Below are positions 11,938-22,819 of a stretch of 64,000 nucleotides of DNA, piece after piece. The notes beneath the pieces were generated by a model. That model did not search any database. It saw nothing but the letters and a program-made list of their open reading frames with translations, and was not told where the DNA came from. Both the position numbers and the translations under genes were made by a program. The stretch is from Fallopia convolvulus (taxonomy: Eukaryota; Streptophyta; Magnoliopsida; Caryophyllales; Polygonaceae). The stretch covers positions 18,597,824-18,661,823 of the forward strand of contig OZ024733.1 of NCBI GenBank assembly GCA_964016875.1. Reading direction: 5' to 3'. Numbering within the stretch: the first letter of the stretch is position 1; each line of letters begins with the position of its first letter.

Positions 11938-12145
11938 AAAGTGCTGTTGAAATGCGCAAAACGGAGATTTGCGCGAAACTTCGATTTGCGCGCAACGCTG
12001 TTGTGCGGCTCTTCTCGCTCGCAATGCCGTTGCGCGGCCTAGCCCCCCCGAAAAATCCATTTTTCTAAAATGCCGGTTTTACCCCTTATGCGAAATAGTG
12101 TTTCGCGCGAAACGCTATTGCGCGCTATTTTGTGTGCGCCTACGA
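11938..12145. repeat. Cluster of ttgcgcgaaac/gcgcaacg motifs
   Basis: A short GC-rich island upstream of the transposase contains about eight variants of a ttgcgcgaaacgct / gcgcgcaacgc motif. It contrasts with the AT-rich surroundings and may be a subterminal binding-site array of the Mutator-like element, or a CpG-rich promoter. Confidence 0.5.
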
Positions 12146-12413
12146 AATTTTCTGTGTGTATAAATCAACAACCATAATTATACAAGACCAATATCATATA
12201 TAATGTATTAAATGTTGTAATTACTTAATAATTAAAATATTATGAAATAAATAAAATTATGAAAATTCTAATGTCGTAAATGAATAATAATTTAAATTAA
12301 AATACTTATAAATAAAACTATGATAATTCTAACATATTATTATAATATATGATCCGACGTAAATTAAGATGTAAAATTGATGATTCAAAACGTAAATTAC
12401 TAAATTACATACC
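12146..12413. other. AT-rich spacer or intron
   Basis: Strongly AT-rich sequence with no open frame. It could be the intron following the exon at 12414-12653, or intergenic. Confidence 0.35.
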
Positions 12414-12653
12414 TAAATCAAGTGCCCCACTAGGTGATATGGCTTCCTGATGTGTGAAGTCAAACTCAAAAGTAGAGTCATTTGGGGCCGTTGGTTGGAT
12501 CGAAATTTCCTCATGCTCAACGTTAGATTCGACAGCCTCGTCATTCACCATCTATATCAAATCTTTCTGCGACGATGATGACAACAATGGTGCTTTTGAA
12601 CGACTTGAACGACTTTTACTCTTAGATTTTCCTCCCCCTAACCACTTAAGCAT
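12414..12653 (-). pseudogene. Transposon-associated first exon, unknown product
   Basis: Starting at ATG 12653 the minus strand encodes a basic Ser-rich start (MLKWLGGGKSKSKSR), meets a TAG at 12552-12554, then continues in the same frame from an ATG with an acidic segment (NDEAVESNVEHEE) to a good donor (GATTTAG/gtatgt) at 12413. A TATA-like element lies about 90 bp upstream (12741-12761). It may be a 5' exon of the Mutator-like gene set or a separate small gene. No domain recognised. Confidence 0.4.
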
Positions 12654-12740
12654 TTTTTCACTCTTTTTTCTCTTATTTTTTTCACCCCTTTTTCAGTCTT
12701 ATTTTTTTTAGGCCTAATCAGTTGGATTTGATGGGGAGAG

Positions 12741-12761
12741 GGGGGTTTATATAAAACCCCC
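12741..12761 (-). promoter_or_regulatory. TATA element embedded in a G/C palindrome
   Basis: A run of five G followed by tttatataaaa and five C makes an almost perfect 21-bp palindrome with a TATA core. It is upstream of the ATG at 12653 on the minus strand, in a position suitable for a promoter. A second small palindrome (ggggcctgggcccc) lies about 35 bp to the right. Confidence 0.4.
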
Positions 12762-12769
12762 AAAGAGTT

Positions 12770-13411
12770 GTTGCCCCCCATAGCAAAAAGCCGGTGGGGC
12801 CTGGGCCCCACACGCTATCTACGAAAAAAAAATTAAAATCGTCGGTCAGCTCATCGGTAGAGGAGACCGAGTAAAAACAAGGGGCGCCTCGAAATACTGC
12901 ATGAGGCACCTCGAATTGGCCATTTAATGAATTATGTGGCGTTTATGCGCAAAAAATTTAATAAGATCGGATTATGTGATGTTTGGATGACAAATTTTAG
13001 GGCCAGATAAGTGTGCTTTAATTTCACGAAATGAGGCACGTCTAGTTGAACAAAACCTTTATAATTCAGGTGTCTAATAGAATATTTCTAAATAGGGACG
13101 TTTAGTTGAAAAAAATACATGTATTTAAAAAAAAAGAATGAAAGAAAATATTTGAAAAAATATGTTGTGTCATGGTGAAGCATGCAAAGCTGTTATAACA
13201 GGAGACAGCAGATCCCACTAGTGAAATTCTCCCTTGGCTGCTGCTGCCTTCACTTCTCTACCCAACACCCCCACTCAAACTTGAAACACCCCCACACCAA
13301 CAATTCCAACTCACGTTCTCAATCTCTCTACAGCTTCATCAATAGGGGAAATGCATAGATTTCATCTCAACAAAATAAGCAACTAAGTGTAGAAAACACA
13401 AACATTGAGAA
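12770..13411 (+). other. Upstream region and 5'UTR of the AGP gene
   Basis: No coding sequence. The right part (about 13235-13411) is C- and A-rich (runs such as cccaacacccccactc), as in plant 5' untranslated leaders just before an ATG. I could not pick out a convincing TATA box. Confidence 0.4.
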
Positions 13412-13792
13412 ATGGATTCTTCAAAGCTCTTCTCATATGTATTTCTACAAATAGTTTTCTTGAATTTAGTCTTCTTGACAGCATCATTTCCAGTAACCCA
13501 TCAGCAGAAGAAGCTGAATTTCTTTGCTCTGTCCCCTGATATCTCTCCCTTATTCCCAACCCCAGTTCGTTCAAACCCCACTCCTCCACCAGAAGAATCC
13601 TCGTTTCCTATAATACAATCGAGCCCGAGCCCACCGAACCCAGATGGCTCGGTCCCGTCCCCTGAGCCTGGAACAGCGGTATCACCAACTGGGTTGTTGC
13701 TGGAATCCTCTGACGTGTCTATCAGCCCATCTGGGTTTAATTCTATGCTGGCCGCCTTGCTTCCATGTCTCATTGGCTTTCTGGTGAGCTGA
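13412..13792 (+). CDS. AGP26-like: Classical arabinogalactan protein, AGP26-like
   Basis: This intronless gene encodes 126 residues with the layout of a classical AGP. Residues 1-26 form a hydrophobic signal peptide (MDSSKLFSYVFLQIVFLN then LVFLTASFP). The middle is rich in Pro, Ser and Thr with SP, TP and PSP units that would be hydroxylated and O-glycosylated. The C-terminal 20 residues are hydrophobic (MLAALLPCLIGFLVS), as needed for GPI-anchor attachment, probably after a small residue such as the Ser near SGFNS. The motif ALSPDISPLFPTP and later PSPPNPD are typical of the AGP25/26/27 subgroup. The mature protein would be a GPI-anchored cell-surface proteoglycan on the outer plasma membrane. 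The start is well placed: the signal peptide begins directly at this ATG. Its neighbour in tail-to-tail orientation is a NET3-type gene. No damage is visible. Confidence 0.9.
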   Translation: MDSSKLFSYVFLQIVFLNLVFLTASFPVTHQQKKLNFFALSPDISPLFPTPVRSNPTPPPEESSFPIIQSSPSPPNPDGSVPSPEPGTAVSPTGLLLESSDVSISPSGFNSMLAALLPCLIGFLVS

Positions 13793-14525
13793 AAAAATTG
13801 GCGTTTTTTGTATCATGGTAATTAATTTATGCTCTAATTGTTATCCTAGAGGATGATTTTTGTATCATTGAGGTGTTAATTGGTATCATCATTATGTTGT
13901 GGGACGTGGGGGGTATGTATGATAAGAGGATTATGGTAATTTATTAGTTTAAATCATTTGAGTTGTTATTTCCTGTATATTGTAAAATTTGGGCTCCATT
14001 GAAAATCCCGAGAGATCATAGGAATGTCTTTTTCCTCTTTTGTCCTAATACTGTTATAAAATGGACATGCTAAGAACTTGCATAAGAAGAGCAACTACTT
14101 TGAAGGTTGAAAGAGACAGACCATTCTGATTCTTGTCTACTTCTTCACCCCACAATATAATTTCAAAAATTCCCTAGAGTAATGTGAAAACACTCAGCAC
14201 ACTAAAACTTCATATTTCAAAACAATAGTAGCAATTGAAATTTCAAAAGAATAGTCCAAAATGAATACAACCATAAACTTTTGACACCAATAATACAAAG
14301 CCATGAAAAAATAACCAGAATAACAATCTAATAGTCCAAGAACACATATTTCTACATTACAAAGTTATATACTCCACATATCAGATTGCTACACTACAAA
14401 GTCGCACTATCATCATCTTGTATTACTACCAAATCAATACTAACATGCTAATAAGAGTATGACTATCAAATCTGACTTCTGACATTCATATTGACAAACC
14501 TGTGTTGCTTCGACTTTCAAGACAT
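13793..14525. other. Convergent 3' intergenic region between AGP and NET3 genes
   Basis: This holds the 3' untranslated parts of both convergent genes and AT-rich spacer. I see no coding sequence or transposon end. Confidence 0.5.
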
Positions 14526-17051
14526 CTAGAGAGGAACAACGCTGGGCTGGGATGACAATGACATGATGGAGCAATTAAACAGCTTCCCAAATCCCTTCAA
14601 GACTTGAGACTCAAATGGATTCCATCTCTTGTTACTCTCATTGGCAACAAGCGTCTTCTTGAGAAGCCGATTCTCCCCTTTCAGCATCTCTATTGCTACG
14701 CTGAGCTGCCTTATCACCTCTCTCTTCTCCTCGTCTTTCTCCTCCAGCATCTCCTTCTGTTCTTTTATCTCCATTCTAAGCGCTCCAAGTGATTTTCTTG
14801 TCTCTTCCTGTTTCTGCAGGAGTAGCTTGTTCAGAGTTGCATTCTCAGCAGTAAGTTGCTCCTTTACTTTTTTCAAATTCATTGCCATTGTCCCTATTTC
14901 TTCAGCTTCTTCCTTATGTCCAATTACTTTGGTGGCGCTTTCGGATAGCTTCAGCTGTAGCTCTTCTATTGTCTTCTCTCTCTCCATGACCTGTTTCTTC
15001 TGGATCATGTTCTCTTCCTTAAGTCTTTCAATTTCAGCCATTAAATCATCATGATTCACTTCATCGGATGGTGGCTGCTTTTCTTCCAAGTCCACAGCTT
15101 CATGGTGGTCTACATAATAAGGTACAGGATCATCCACTTCCGAGTCAATAGACCCGTCATCAGAGTCATATGCTAAGTCAGTATATCTTCCATCAAACAA
15201 TGACTCCTCTAATTCACCCTTTGACAACGGGGTGAATAAGTCCTTTGAATCAAAGGCCAATTTAGTAAAGCAACCATCATAAGATTTGTGCGGGTCTATT
15301 ATTCCCTTCTTTGGCTGATCCGTTGAGAGGGAAAACGAGCGTGCCAAAGGTGACGTGCGGCGAGCACCGGGGTCATGCCTTAAGTGATCAAATTGTTCAG
15401 CTAAAGAACGGTGGGCACGGTAGAAGTCCTCCACCATGCTCACAAGTTGTGGCCTCTTTTTGTAGTACATCTCTGCACGTTGAGCAAATGAATCTGCATC
15501 TTCCTCGATAATCCTCAGCATTGCCTTCGTCTTATCATCAAGTGCTGCCGTGGTCGCAAGCAAGCAGCCAATCATGACCATTAGGCAAAAACAGTGTTCA
15601 ATTTGACAAAAGATATCATGTGTGCACACCAGAAAACTAAACCAATTGGATAACCTGGTAGCTTTATTCTTTGATCTAAAGTCATTTGACAAAGAAGTTC
15701 AGCTCCACATAAAAATATGATACAAGATGTCCATCACATCAAATAACTAAGAAACCTATTCAAAAGCCAAAGATCTGCACCAATATATAAAAAAAAAGGA
15801 CAAAAAACCCTGAAGGCAAACTGTTGGTGAACTTTGCCCCCGCAAGGAGAAAAAAAAAGCATGTGAAGTCCCGGAATTTCTAATGAGTTAACCCCTAACA
15901 TTATGTTTGTTCCCCTAAAACGTAATCATGCTGGATCTTAAAAGAAACAAGACTCTTTGAGCCAATTTTAAAATTTGAGTGGAATTGGGTCCATTTGCCA
16001 AGCATGTAAGAGCATGTTCTTTTGCAGAAATTTAACATTTAGGTGGGCACAAATTGGTATAGTCAGGATTGAAAATGAAAGAAAATGGGACCCTATTATG
16101 TACCCACCAGCAAACAAATTCATATAACGTGGATACTTATGGACTTCTTTTCTAAATAAAACATACAAGGTTGAATAAAGAAACAAAAAGGGAATTCCAT
16201 CTGTATCAATCAAAAGTGGGTCCATGCTCCTCCTGACTACGTTCATGATTTTTTGCATAGTCTTACAGAATCTAAAATCGCTTTTAAAAATTCAAAAGGT
16301 TCAAAAATATTCAAAGTGAGACATCAACCATCTCCAACGGTCTAGAATCATATTCAAAGATAAACAGGAGTCTGTATGTTTAAAAATTTTGTACGTTGGT
16401 CAAAAACTCAACAAATAGGAGACAGCTTAACAATATAGACAATTCATTGACACTGCATTCACTTAATTTAACAGATCAAACATGATGATCATAACAAATG
16501 ATAAATTAATATAAACACTCTGTGATTGAAGAGTTGAAAAGTGTGATGAAATGCACAGACAAATCAGTTAGAATAGAAAAAAATCCTTCTCCATATCTTC
16601 AAAAACAAACCAATTACAAGAAACGCTTACAAAATCACAATTGTATGTTTCTCCAGCAAGTAAAGTTACCACAGTTAGAGAAAGAAAGAGGAACAATTTG
16701 CTGAAATTTTTTAGCGTTTAGTGTATTTAATAGTTGTACAACTTGATATCCAACTAAACATCAACACTCCGAATTTGAACATAATACGAAATAGACAAGT
16801 GATTACCAGTTCAATAGTCAAAAGGAGTTGTCTATCACCTAGTTCTGCAATCAACTAAATGAAATCTATGTCTAAGTATCTACAAATATTGTAAAATGCA
16901 AATTAGAGAAATGAAGAATTGAAGGAGTAATAAAAGAGGGGAAACCTGAAAGAGTGGACTGAAGCCATTGAGAGCGATCGTTGTTGTGGCTGTCAAACAA
17001 CCACCAGTGTGATTGTTTCTTTGTCGTCTCCATCATTCTCATTCTCTCCAT
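14526..17051 (-). CDS. NET3C-like: NETWORKED 3-type actin-binding protein (NAB domain), NET3C-like
   Basis: Exon 1 (17051-16946) and exon 2 (15544-14526) join in phase across a 1.4-kb intron (donor TCAG/gtttcc, acceptor cggcag/CA) to give 374 residues. The NAB (KIP1-like) actin-binding domain spans residues about 12-100: KKQSHWWLFDSHN, WLQSTL, DDKTKAMLRIIEEDADSF, AEMYYKKRPQL and RAHRSLAEQ. A linker with acidic patches follows, then a coiled coil from about residue 215 to 345 (heptads such as EIERLKEEN and AIEMLKGENRLLKKT). The end resembles other NET3 proteins (WNPFESQVLKGFGKLFN). NET proteins link actin filaments to membranes; NET3C acts at ER-plasma membrane contact sites with VAP27. The first in-frame ATG (17051) directly follows a TAG; ATGs at 17036 and 17033 are alternatives. 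The gene is intact. It could equally be NET3A-like by sequence; adjacency to AGP26 favours NET3C. Confidence 0.88.
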
Positions 17052-17056
17052 CTAAG

Positions 17057-17419
17057 CTGCACCCGCTCAACAAACACCAATTAGGTTTTTATATATACAT
17101 ATATTACAATTTTCGACCTAGTAGTAAACATTGCGCGTTAAATTAATGGAATATTCAGAAAGGACACAAGAAATGACGGAAGAACGGAAGATTAAAGATT
17201 TCCAAACGACACTTAGGGACCAAATCTTAAATTAGACCAAATCATTCTCTGAACTAAACTTCATTCAAATACACCTTGTCACCTTCCAAGTTCCAATCAG
17301 ATCCACCAGAAACGAGATTTGCCACAGCAAAAAAACAAGGAAAAAAGATGCGTAACAAGTAGAATGTGGAACCAGAAACATCGGCGAAATTCTGCTCAAC
17401 AACACCAACGTAAACTTAC
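17057..17419 (-). other. Probable 5'UTR intron of the NET3-like gene
   Basis: On the minus strand a donor (CTTCTT/gtaagt) at 17419 and an acceptor (gtgcag/CTTAG) at 17057 frame a 363-bp intron ending 5 bases before the start codon at 17051. A leader exon rich in tctctc lies at about 17420-17560, and a TATA-like tatttaaat lies near 17600. Leading introns in 5'UTRs commonly raise expression in plants. Confidence 0.6.
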
Positions 17420-17599
17420 AAGAAGAAAGATCTAAAGAACAATGGCAAGAATCACAAGTTTGAGAGCGCATGTGAATGATTACCAGACGCTTGCTTCGGA
17501 TACCTCTTCGAAATGGTTGCAAACAAGTGTTTCTCTCTCCTCTTTGCTCTCTACTCTATACACTGTGTTGGTAGTTTCATTCTACAAAATCATTTAATT

Positions 17600-18532
17600 T
17601 AAATAGAGAGAGAAAAGCACTCGCCTCACACGGTTCACACCCCTACCAATCAATAAGAGAGAGACACGTCACACTCGTTGCCCGTGTAAATTCAAACTGC
17701 AGATCGAATTTCTACCCAACTATTCCGATATTGCCCTGGATTGGCACGATATATGTAGAGAAATGCCAATGCCATACAAGGGTAAAGTTGTCAACTGATT
17801 CAAATACACGGAGTAATAAATCTTGTTATAATAGCACTCACTCTACTCGGATTTGGATTTACCTGGATCTATATTATTTGAGAGAGTAATTTAATTAGAG
17901 AAGTCGCTGACTATATTGAATATAATAATGTTTTTAAGTTATAAGAGTGTTAATTAAGTTAATTGTTTTTTAATACAACTATTAAACTCTGGTTGGCGAT
18001 GAGCGAGCGTTACGAGTGGAGGAGCGTAAATGTGATCAGAAGAAACCTAACGGTCGAAAATTCGTGTGTAGAGTATGGGACTGTTTCATTTCCATCATTT
18101 TTTGTTCATATTTCACATTTTAAAGTATTGTTTTTCCTTTTCATATGTTCTTAAATATTTTGTTCATGTGTAGTCGGAAACCTTTGTATGTATATTGTCG
18201 AGTTAATACACGAATACCCGTCTAGAATTCCATTTTGATTACTATATGTTGTAATTCTTGTTTTTAAGATTATACAACAACACACTTTCAAATTCAAAAT
18301 AAATTATCTACAATTGAATTTTAAAATTACATAAATATTTGTATACGCTTTCGTTTTTGCAACAACAACAACTTCTTGATTTCAATGTAATATATACTTG
18401 GTTATCAATGCAAGCTAGTGAACTTGCAAATGAACAATTATTAATTGGATTTACACTCCACAAGCTTAAGATTGATGATATACTTTAAACACATTAATCA
18501 GCCAAAACTATGGCGTAAAAATTATACTAATA
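17600..18532. other. Upstream region of NET3 gene, no gene seen
   Basis: AT-rich intergenic DNA, ending at the target duplication of LINE-1. The small open frame at 17963-18154 has no recognisable features. Confidence 0.45.
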
Positions 18533-18571
18533 AATTATCTACCATGCATTTTTTTTATAAGGAAAGAGGTT

Positions 18572-18603
18572 AGGGTGACCACTAACAGGCTAGTGGTCAC
18601 CCT
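18572..18603 (-). repeat. 3'-terminal stem-loop of LINE-1
   Basis: A perfect 13-bp inverted repeat (agggtgaccacta / tagtggtcaccct) with a 6-base loop spans the RNase H stop codon and the tiny 3'UTR, about 20 bp before the poly(A). Such stem-loops are the likely recognition site of the reverse transcriptase on its own RNA in several plant LINE families. Confidence 0.8.
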
Positions 18604-19754
18604 AAAGCATCCTGACGGATGAGGGTAAGGAGGCCCGGATCAACTGCAAGTGGAACGGAGGAGACGCGCCTGAACGATCCAGCGATGAAGTCTGCCACAA
18701 AATTGCACTCCCGACCAACGTGAGAGATACGCCAATCCTGGAAACGAGCCAACAAGCAATGGATATCCGCACGCAGCAACTCAATCTCCCACGGGCAGCG
18801 CCAGTCACCGAGTACGGCATTGACCAGCTGCAAATTATCGCCTTCAATCTGGATTTGGGGAATGCCACGTCTGATGGCCTCGAGAAGTCCCTGGCGCAAG
18901 GCGATAGTCTCGGGTGTCAGAATAGACTGTCGACCAATCAGTCCTCCGTCAAAATGGATGGAGGAGCCACCAGAGTCCCTGAGAATGAACCCGAAGGAAG
19001 CCACACCATCTGCACTAACTGCACCATCAAAATTCAATTTAATAAAGTCAGTTTTGGGTTTTTCCCATTTCGTTCGCTTTCTACCATCCCGTCCACGTAA
19101 ACTGCGTTTACGAGGACCAGACACGGACGCGGTTTTTGCAAATTTCCATTCTTTAATCTGGTTTCGGACGAAATCAGCGATTTGATCGGCATTGGTCAAG
19201 TTTAATCCGGTGTTACCATCAAAGACTCTCTTGTTTCTCGAGAACCAAATGCTCCACCAGGTGTTGGTGAGGAGCTCAAATTCCTCTTTCGTTGTCATTT
19301 CCTTGATTTCCTCCAGGATCTCATGTGGTTTCTTCCCATCTGGGGATATTCGGCCAGTGATCCCCCTTATTTTCGGGTCAATTGAGTAAAGGGTTGTCTT
19401 AGTAAGAGGGCACGATAGTAACACATGGTTAGTGTCCTCCACCGTGTTGTTGCACGCTTTGCAACCTTGTGTTACCGGAATATGGTTTGCTGCAAGCCTT
19501 GTTTTAGTTGGTAGCCCGTTTCGGGCTACTTTCCAAATGAAGTTCTTCATTTTGGGAGGGATATTTATCCTGTTAATCCATTCTAGGTTATATTTAGGTT
19601 CCCCTTTAGCTTGGTGGAGCCACTTCATGGTAGAGTGGGTGGAATACCAGCCATTTTTTCTTGGTTGCCAGTACAATCTATCTGGTAGTTTGTTTATAGG
19701 ATTAATAATCTTGGAGATTCTGTCGAGGTCATCAGGTGAGACGACTTCAGCCAA
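18597..19754 (-). pseudogene. LINE-1 ORF2 3' part: zf-RVT and RNase H
   Basis: A 385-codon open stretch. The zf-RVT region is at residues about 50-120 (WINRINIPPKMKNFIWKV, then a C-x2-C-x8-H pattern in GCKACNNTVEDTNHVLLSCP). An RNase H1-like domain occupies residues about 235-360, with the acidic residues in KLNFDGAV, PETIALRQGLLEA, IEGDNLQLV and NFVADFIAG. This domain degrades RNA in the RNA-DNA hybrid during reverse transcription. The segment is open to its natural stop, but it is separated from the RT part by frame breaks near 19770-20540, so it is not expressed as part of a whole ORF2. Confidence 0.85.
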
Positions 19755-20540
19755 TTTCTCAGTGTTCCATGAGTTGTCTTATGCCTCAACAAGTTCCTCC
19801 CTCTCAATGATGTTTTCAACCTCGGCTTTCGGGTTTAGGGGACCATTTTCGGTCCAATTATCTTTCCAGAATCGGATGGTTTTACCATCCCCCACTTGCC
19901 AGATGAGACCCTTAATGAACAGGTCCCTTAAGCTTACAAGTTTAGACCATTGCCACGATGTGTTTTGTTTTTTCTTATAGTTTAGAATGATTTCCGATTT
20001 GAGGTATTTTTCAGTCACTATTTTGACCCATAGGTTATTCGGTTCCGCGAGGATCTTCCAGAGCAGTTTCATTTGAAGTGCTTGGTTCATTTCGGTCGCT
20101 TTTGCAATTCCCAATCCCCCATGGGCAGGAGGGCGACAAATGGAGTTCCAACTAATTAATGGCTTATAGTTGTTTTCCTTGTTCCAAAAGAAATTTTTAT
20201 TTATCTAGTCCAGTTCTTTTAATGTTGACTGTGGTAGTAGAAACGACTGCATGATATAGTTTGGTTGTGTTGAAAGGTTTGCTTTGATTAGCGTTTTCCG
20301 CCCTTCTTGGGAAAGGGCGTTCGCTTTCCGTTTTCATAATTGTGCTTTGGTTCTCAAAACAAGGGGTTTAAAAGTATTTTGTGTTACCCTCCTGTTAATT
20401 ATCGGACATCCCAGGTATTTGTCAAGTGCAACTGTGTTTGCTATTTGCAGTATTTGTTTTAGCTGCTCCTTTGTGTTATTGTTAGTGTTTTTGGTCACTT
20501 GGAAGGCGGATTTATGGAAATTGACTTTCTAACCGGATAT

Positions 20541-21441
20541 CTAACAGTAGTCGTCAATAGTATCCTTAATATTTTTACATGCTTGACCGTTCGCTTTTGC
20601 AAAAATGTTGATATCATCTGCAAAGGCCAGGAAAGGGATTTTTGTCCCATTTCTCGAAATTTGGATACCAATGCCACTTTTTGGATTCGAGCTCCAGAGG
20701 TGGAGTTGTCTTGCCAGAACCTCGGCGGAAATGATGAATAAATATGGCGATAGGGGATCCCCCTGTCTAAGGCCCCGTTGAGGGTAGAATTGTTCTGTCG
20801 GTCCGTTGTTGACAAGGACTGAGAACGAGACCGTCTCCACACATTCTCGGATCCAACCCAGGAATTTATCATTGAAGCCGAATTTGTGGAGTATCTCATG
20901 TAGGAATTCCCAGTTGATCAGATCATAGGCTTTTTCCATGTCGAGTTTTATAGCGATCCACCCCTCCTTCCCTCGTTTATTTCGGAAGGAGTGGAAAATT
21001 ATGCGTGATAAGTGTATTGTCGTGGATACTCCTGTTCTTGACGAACGCCCCCTGCATAGGGTGGATAAGTTTGTTTAAGACTCTTTTAAGGCGATTTGTT
21101 AAGATTTTCGAGATTATTTTATAGACCGTGTTGCATAGGCTAATTGGCCTGTAATGATTGGTGGAGTTGGGATTTTCGCATTTGGGTAGCAGAGTTATAA
21201 ACGTATGGTTTATTTGTTTCAAGATTTTCCCAGTGTGAAAAAAGCTTTTAACAGCTTTGATCACGCCCGGGCCAACGATATGCCAATACTTCTTGTAGAA
21301 GCTAGCCGGCATTCCATCCAGGCCAGGGGATTTGTCATCCCCGATGTCAAATAGAGCGTTCTTTATTTCAGTATTCGTTACCGGTTTTGTGATGTCCATG
21401 TTGTCTTCTTCTGTTACTTCTTTTTGGATGGTTTGGGTCAT
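20541..21441 (-). pseudogene. LINE-1 reverse transcriptase domain
   Basis: Two open pieces make up the RT. 21441-20977 holds KSPGLDGMPASFYKKYW, the RPISLCNTVYKIISK motif and MQGAFVKNRSIHDN. 20939-20541 holds MEKAYDLINWEFL, GLRQGDPLSPYLF and the catalytic FADD box (FLAFADDINIFAKA). The two are broken apart by a frameshift and stop around 20940-20980. FADD rather than YADD is normal for plant L1 elements. Confidence 0.88.
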
Positions 21442-21912
21442 GCTTTGGAGTTTTCTACGGTTTATTTCAAGAGCCCGAAAACGATTCTGAAAATCCCGTT
21501 TGATTTCTGCTTTGATATTTTCTAATCCGGAGATTTGCGTTCCCTAAGCAGTTCGGATTTCTTTGATATTGGTTCTATTTCTCCTGCCGCTTGCAATCCG
21601 GTGAAAATATTTCATGTTTTTGTCATTCAATTTTATGTGGGTGTTTTTGGCCCTTTGTTTCCAATAGGAGTTGTGGAAATTGATTAGGCACGACCGTTTC
21701 TTGGCCAGTCTTTCCTGCTTTTGGACTAGTTGCGTGTTTTTATTTTCTATGATTTCTTTCTGAATTTGAAGGAGATCTTCATCTAGGTTTTTAATTTGTT
21801 CGAAAATGTTACCAAAAGTATGCTTATTCCATGCTTTTGCTTTTCTTTTCAAACGTTGTGTCTTTTTTGTAAGGTTAAACATATGTGATCTACCAGCGTT
21901 GTAACGCCATGC

Positions 21913-22720
21913 TTATTTGATAACGTTCTGGAAATCTTTTCTAGACGTCCACATCATTTCAAATTTGAATGGTTGTGCTTTGAATGGTACTCCTGTTGGG
22001 AGATCGCACGAGATAGGGCAGTGATCGGAGGTAGAGAAGACGTGGTTTTTCGTCGCTATGGACGGGTACCATTGGATAATTTGATTCCTAACTAAGGTTC
22101 GGTCTAATTTCTCGAACATAGTGTCATCGAGATGTTTGGATCTTCTCCAAGTAAATTTGTTTCCTAGTGTTGGAATATCGCACACGTCGCAATCGTTTTT
22201 AAATTTAATGAGTCGTTCAAACTTGGAGTGGCTTGGGTTTGTGCCCCATTGTTTTTCATTGGGGTGCTGGATTTCATTGAAGTCTCCCATGATGATGCAT
22301 GGTTTGTGCCCCATTGTTTCCTGTGAGCTTAGTCCAGAATTGATCCTTTTCTTGTGCCCTTGTCGGAGCATAGGCGAAGATAATCATCAATTCGTTATTG
22401 GTTTCCATATTTGTATAGTGGAAACAAATGAATCGTTCATCCTTGTGGACAGATTGAATTCTTTCATTCGAGAGTTGTGCCCCCTTCCAGAAGACACATA
22501 TCCCTCCAGCAAATCCGTTTGCCGGAATAAACTCAATGGAGTCAAACCCGGCTTTTTGTCAAGATTTGCATTCCGGTGGGGTTTGGGCCTTCGTTTCAAC
22601 TAGTGAAATTAGTTGGATATTTTCAAAGCGGCATAAGGCTCTGACCTCGGTCCAGAAAGACCTACGCTTCATGCCCCGACAGTTCCACATACTTATCTTC
22701 ATAGATAACCGTCTAATTTG
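21913..22720 (-). pseudogene. LINE-1 APE-type endonuclease domain
   Basis: The endonuclease starts near 22700 with KISMWNCRGMKRR and LISLVETKAQ, shifts frame near 22555, and continues at 22371-21913 with IIMGDFNEI, the FTWRRSKHLDD region and the catalytic TSDHCPISCD. This domain nicks the target DNA to start reverse transcription. Stops at 21913 and 21544 separate it from the RT. Confidence 0.82.
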
Positions 22721-22819
22721 TGGCTTTTGGCCATTAGGGGGGTATGGAGACTTCCATGTTCTTCTTTTCAATGTTTTTCTTATATTCATGTTTGATTCTA
22801 CAGTTTGAGTTAAGCGATT

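Noticed and set aside
13501..13773. 90-codon open frame antisense to the AGP gene
   Set aside because: Shadow of the Pro/Ser-rich coding sequence; Gly/Glu-rich antisense peptides are expected there.
14604..15054. Open frames antisense to the NET3-like coiled coil
   Set aside because: Ser/Phe-rich antisense of a Glu/Lys-rich coiled coil; no start context or domain.
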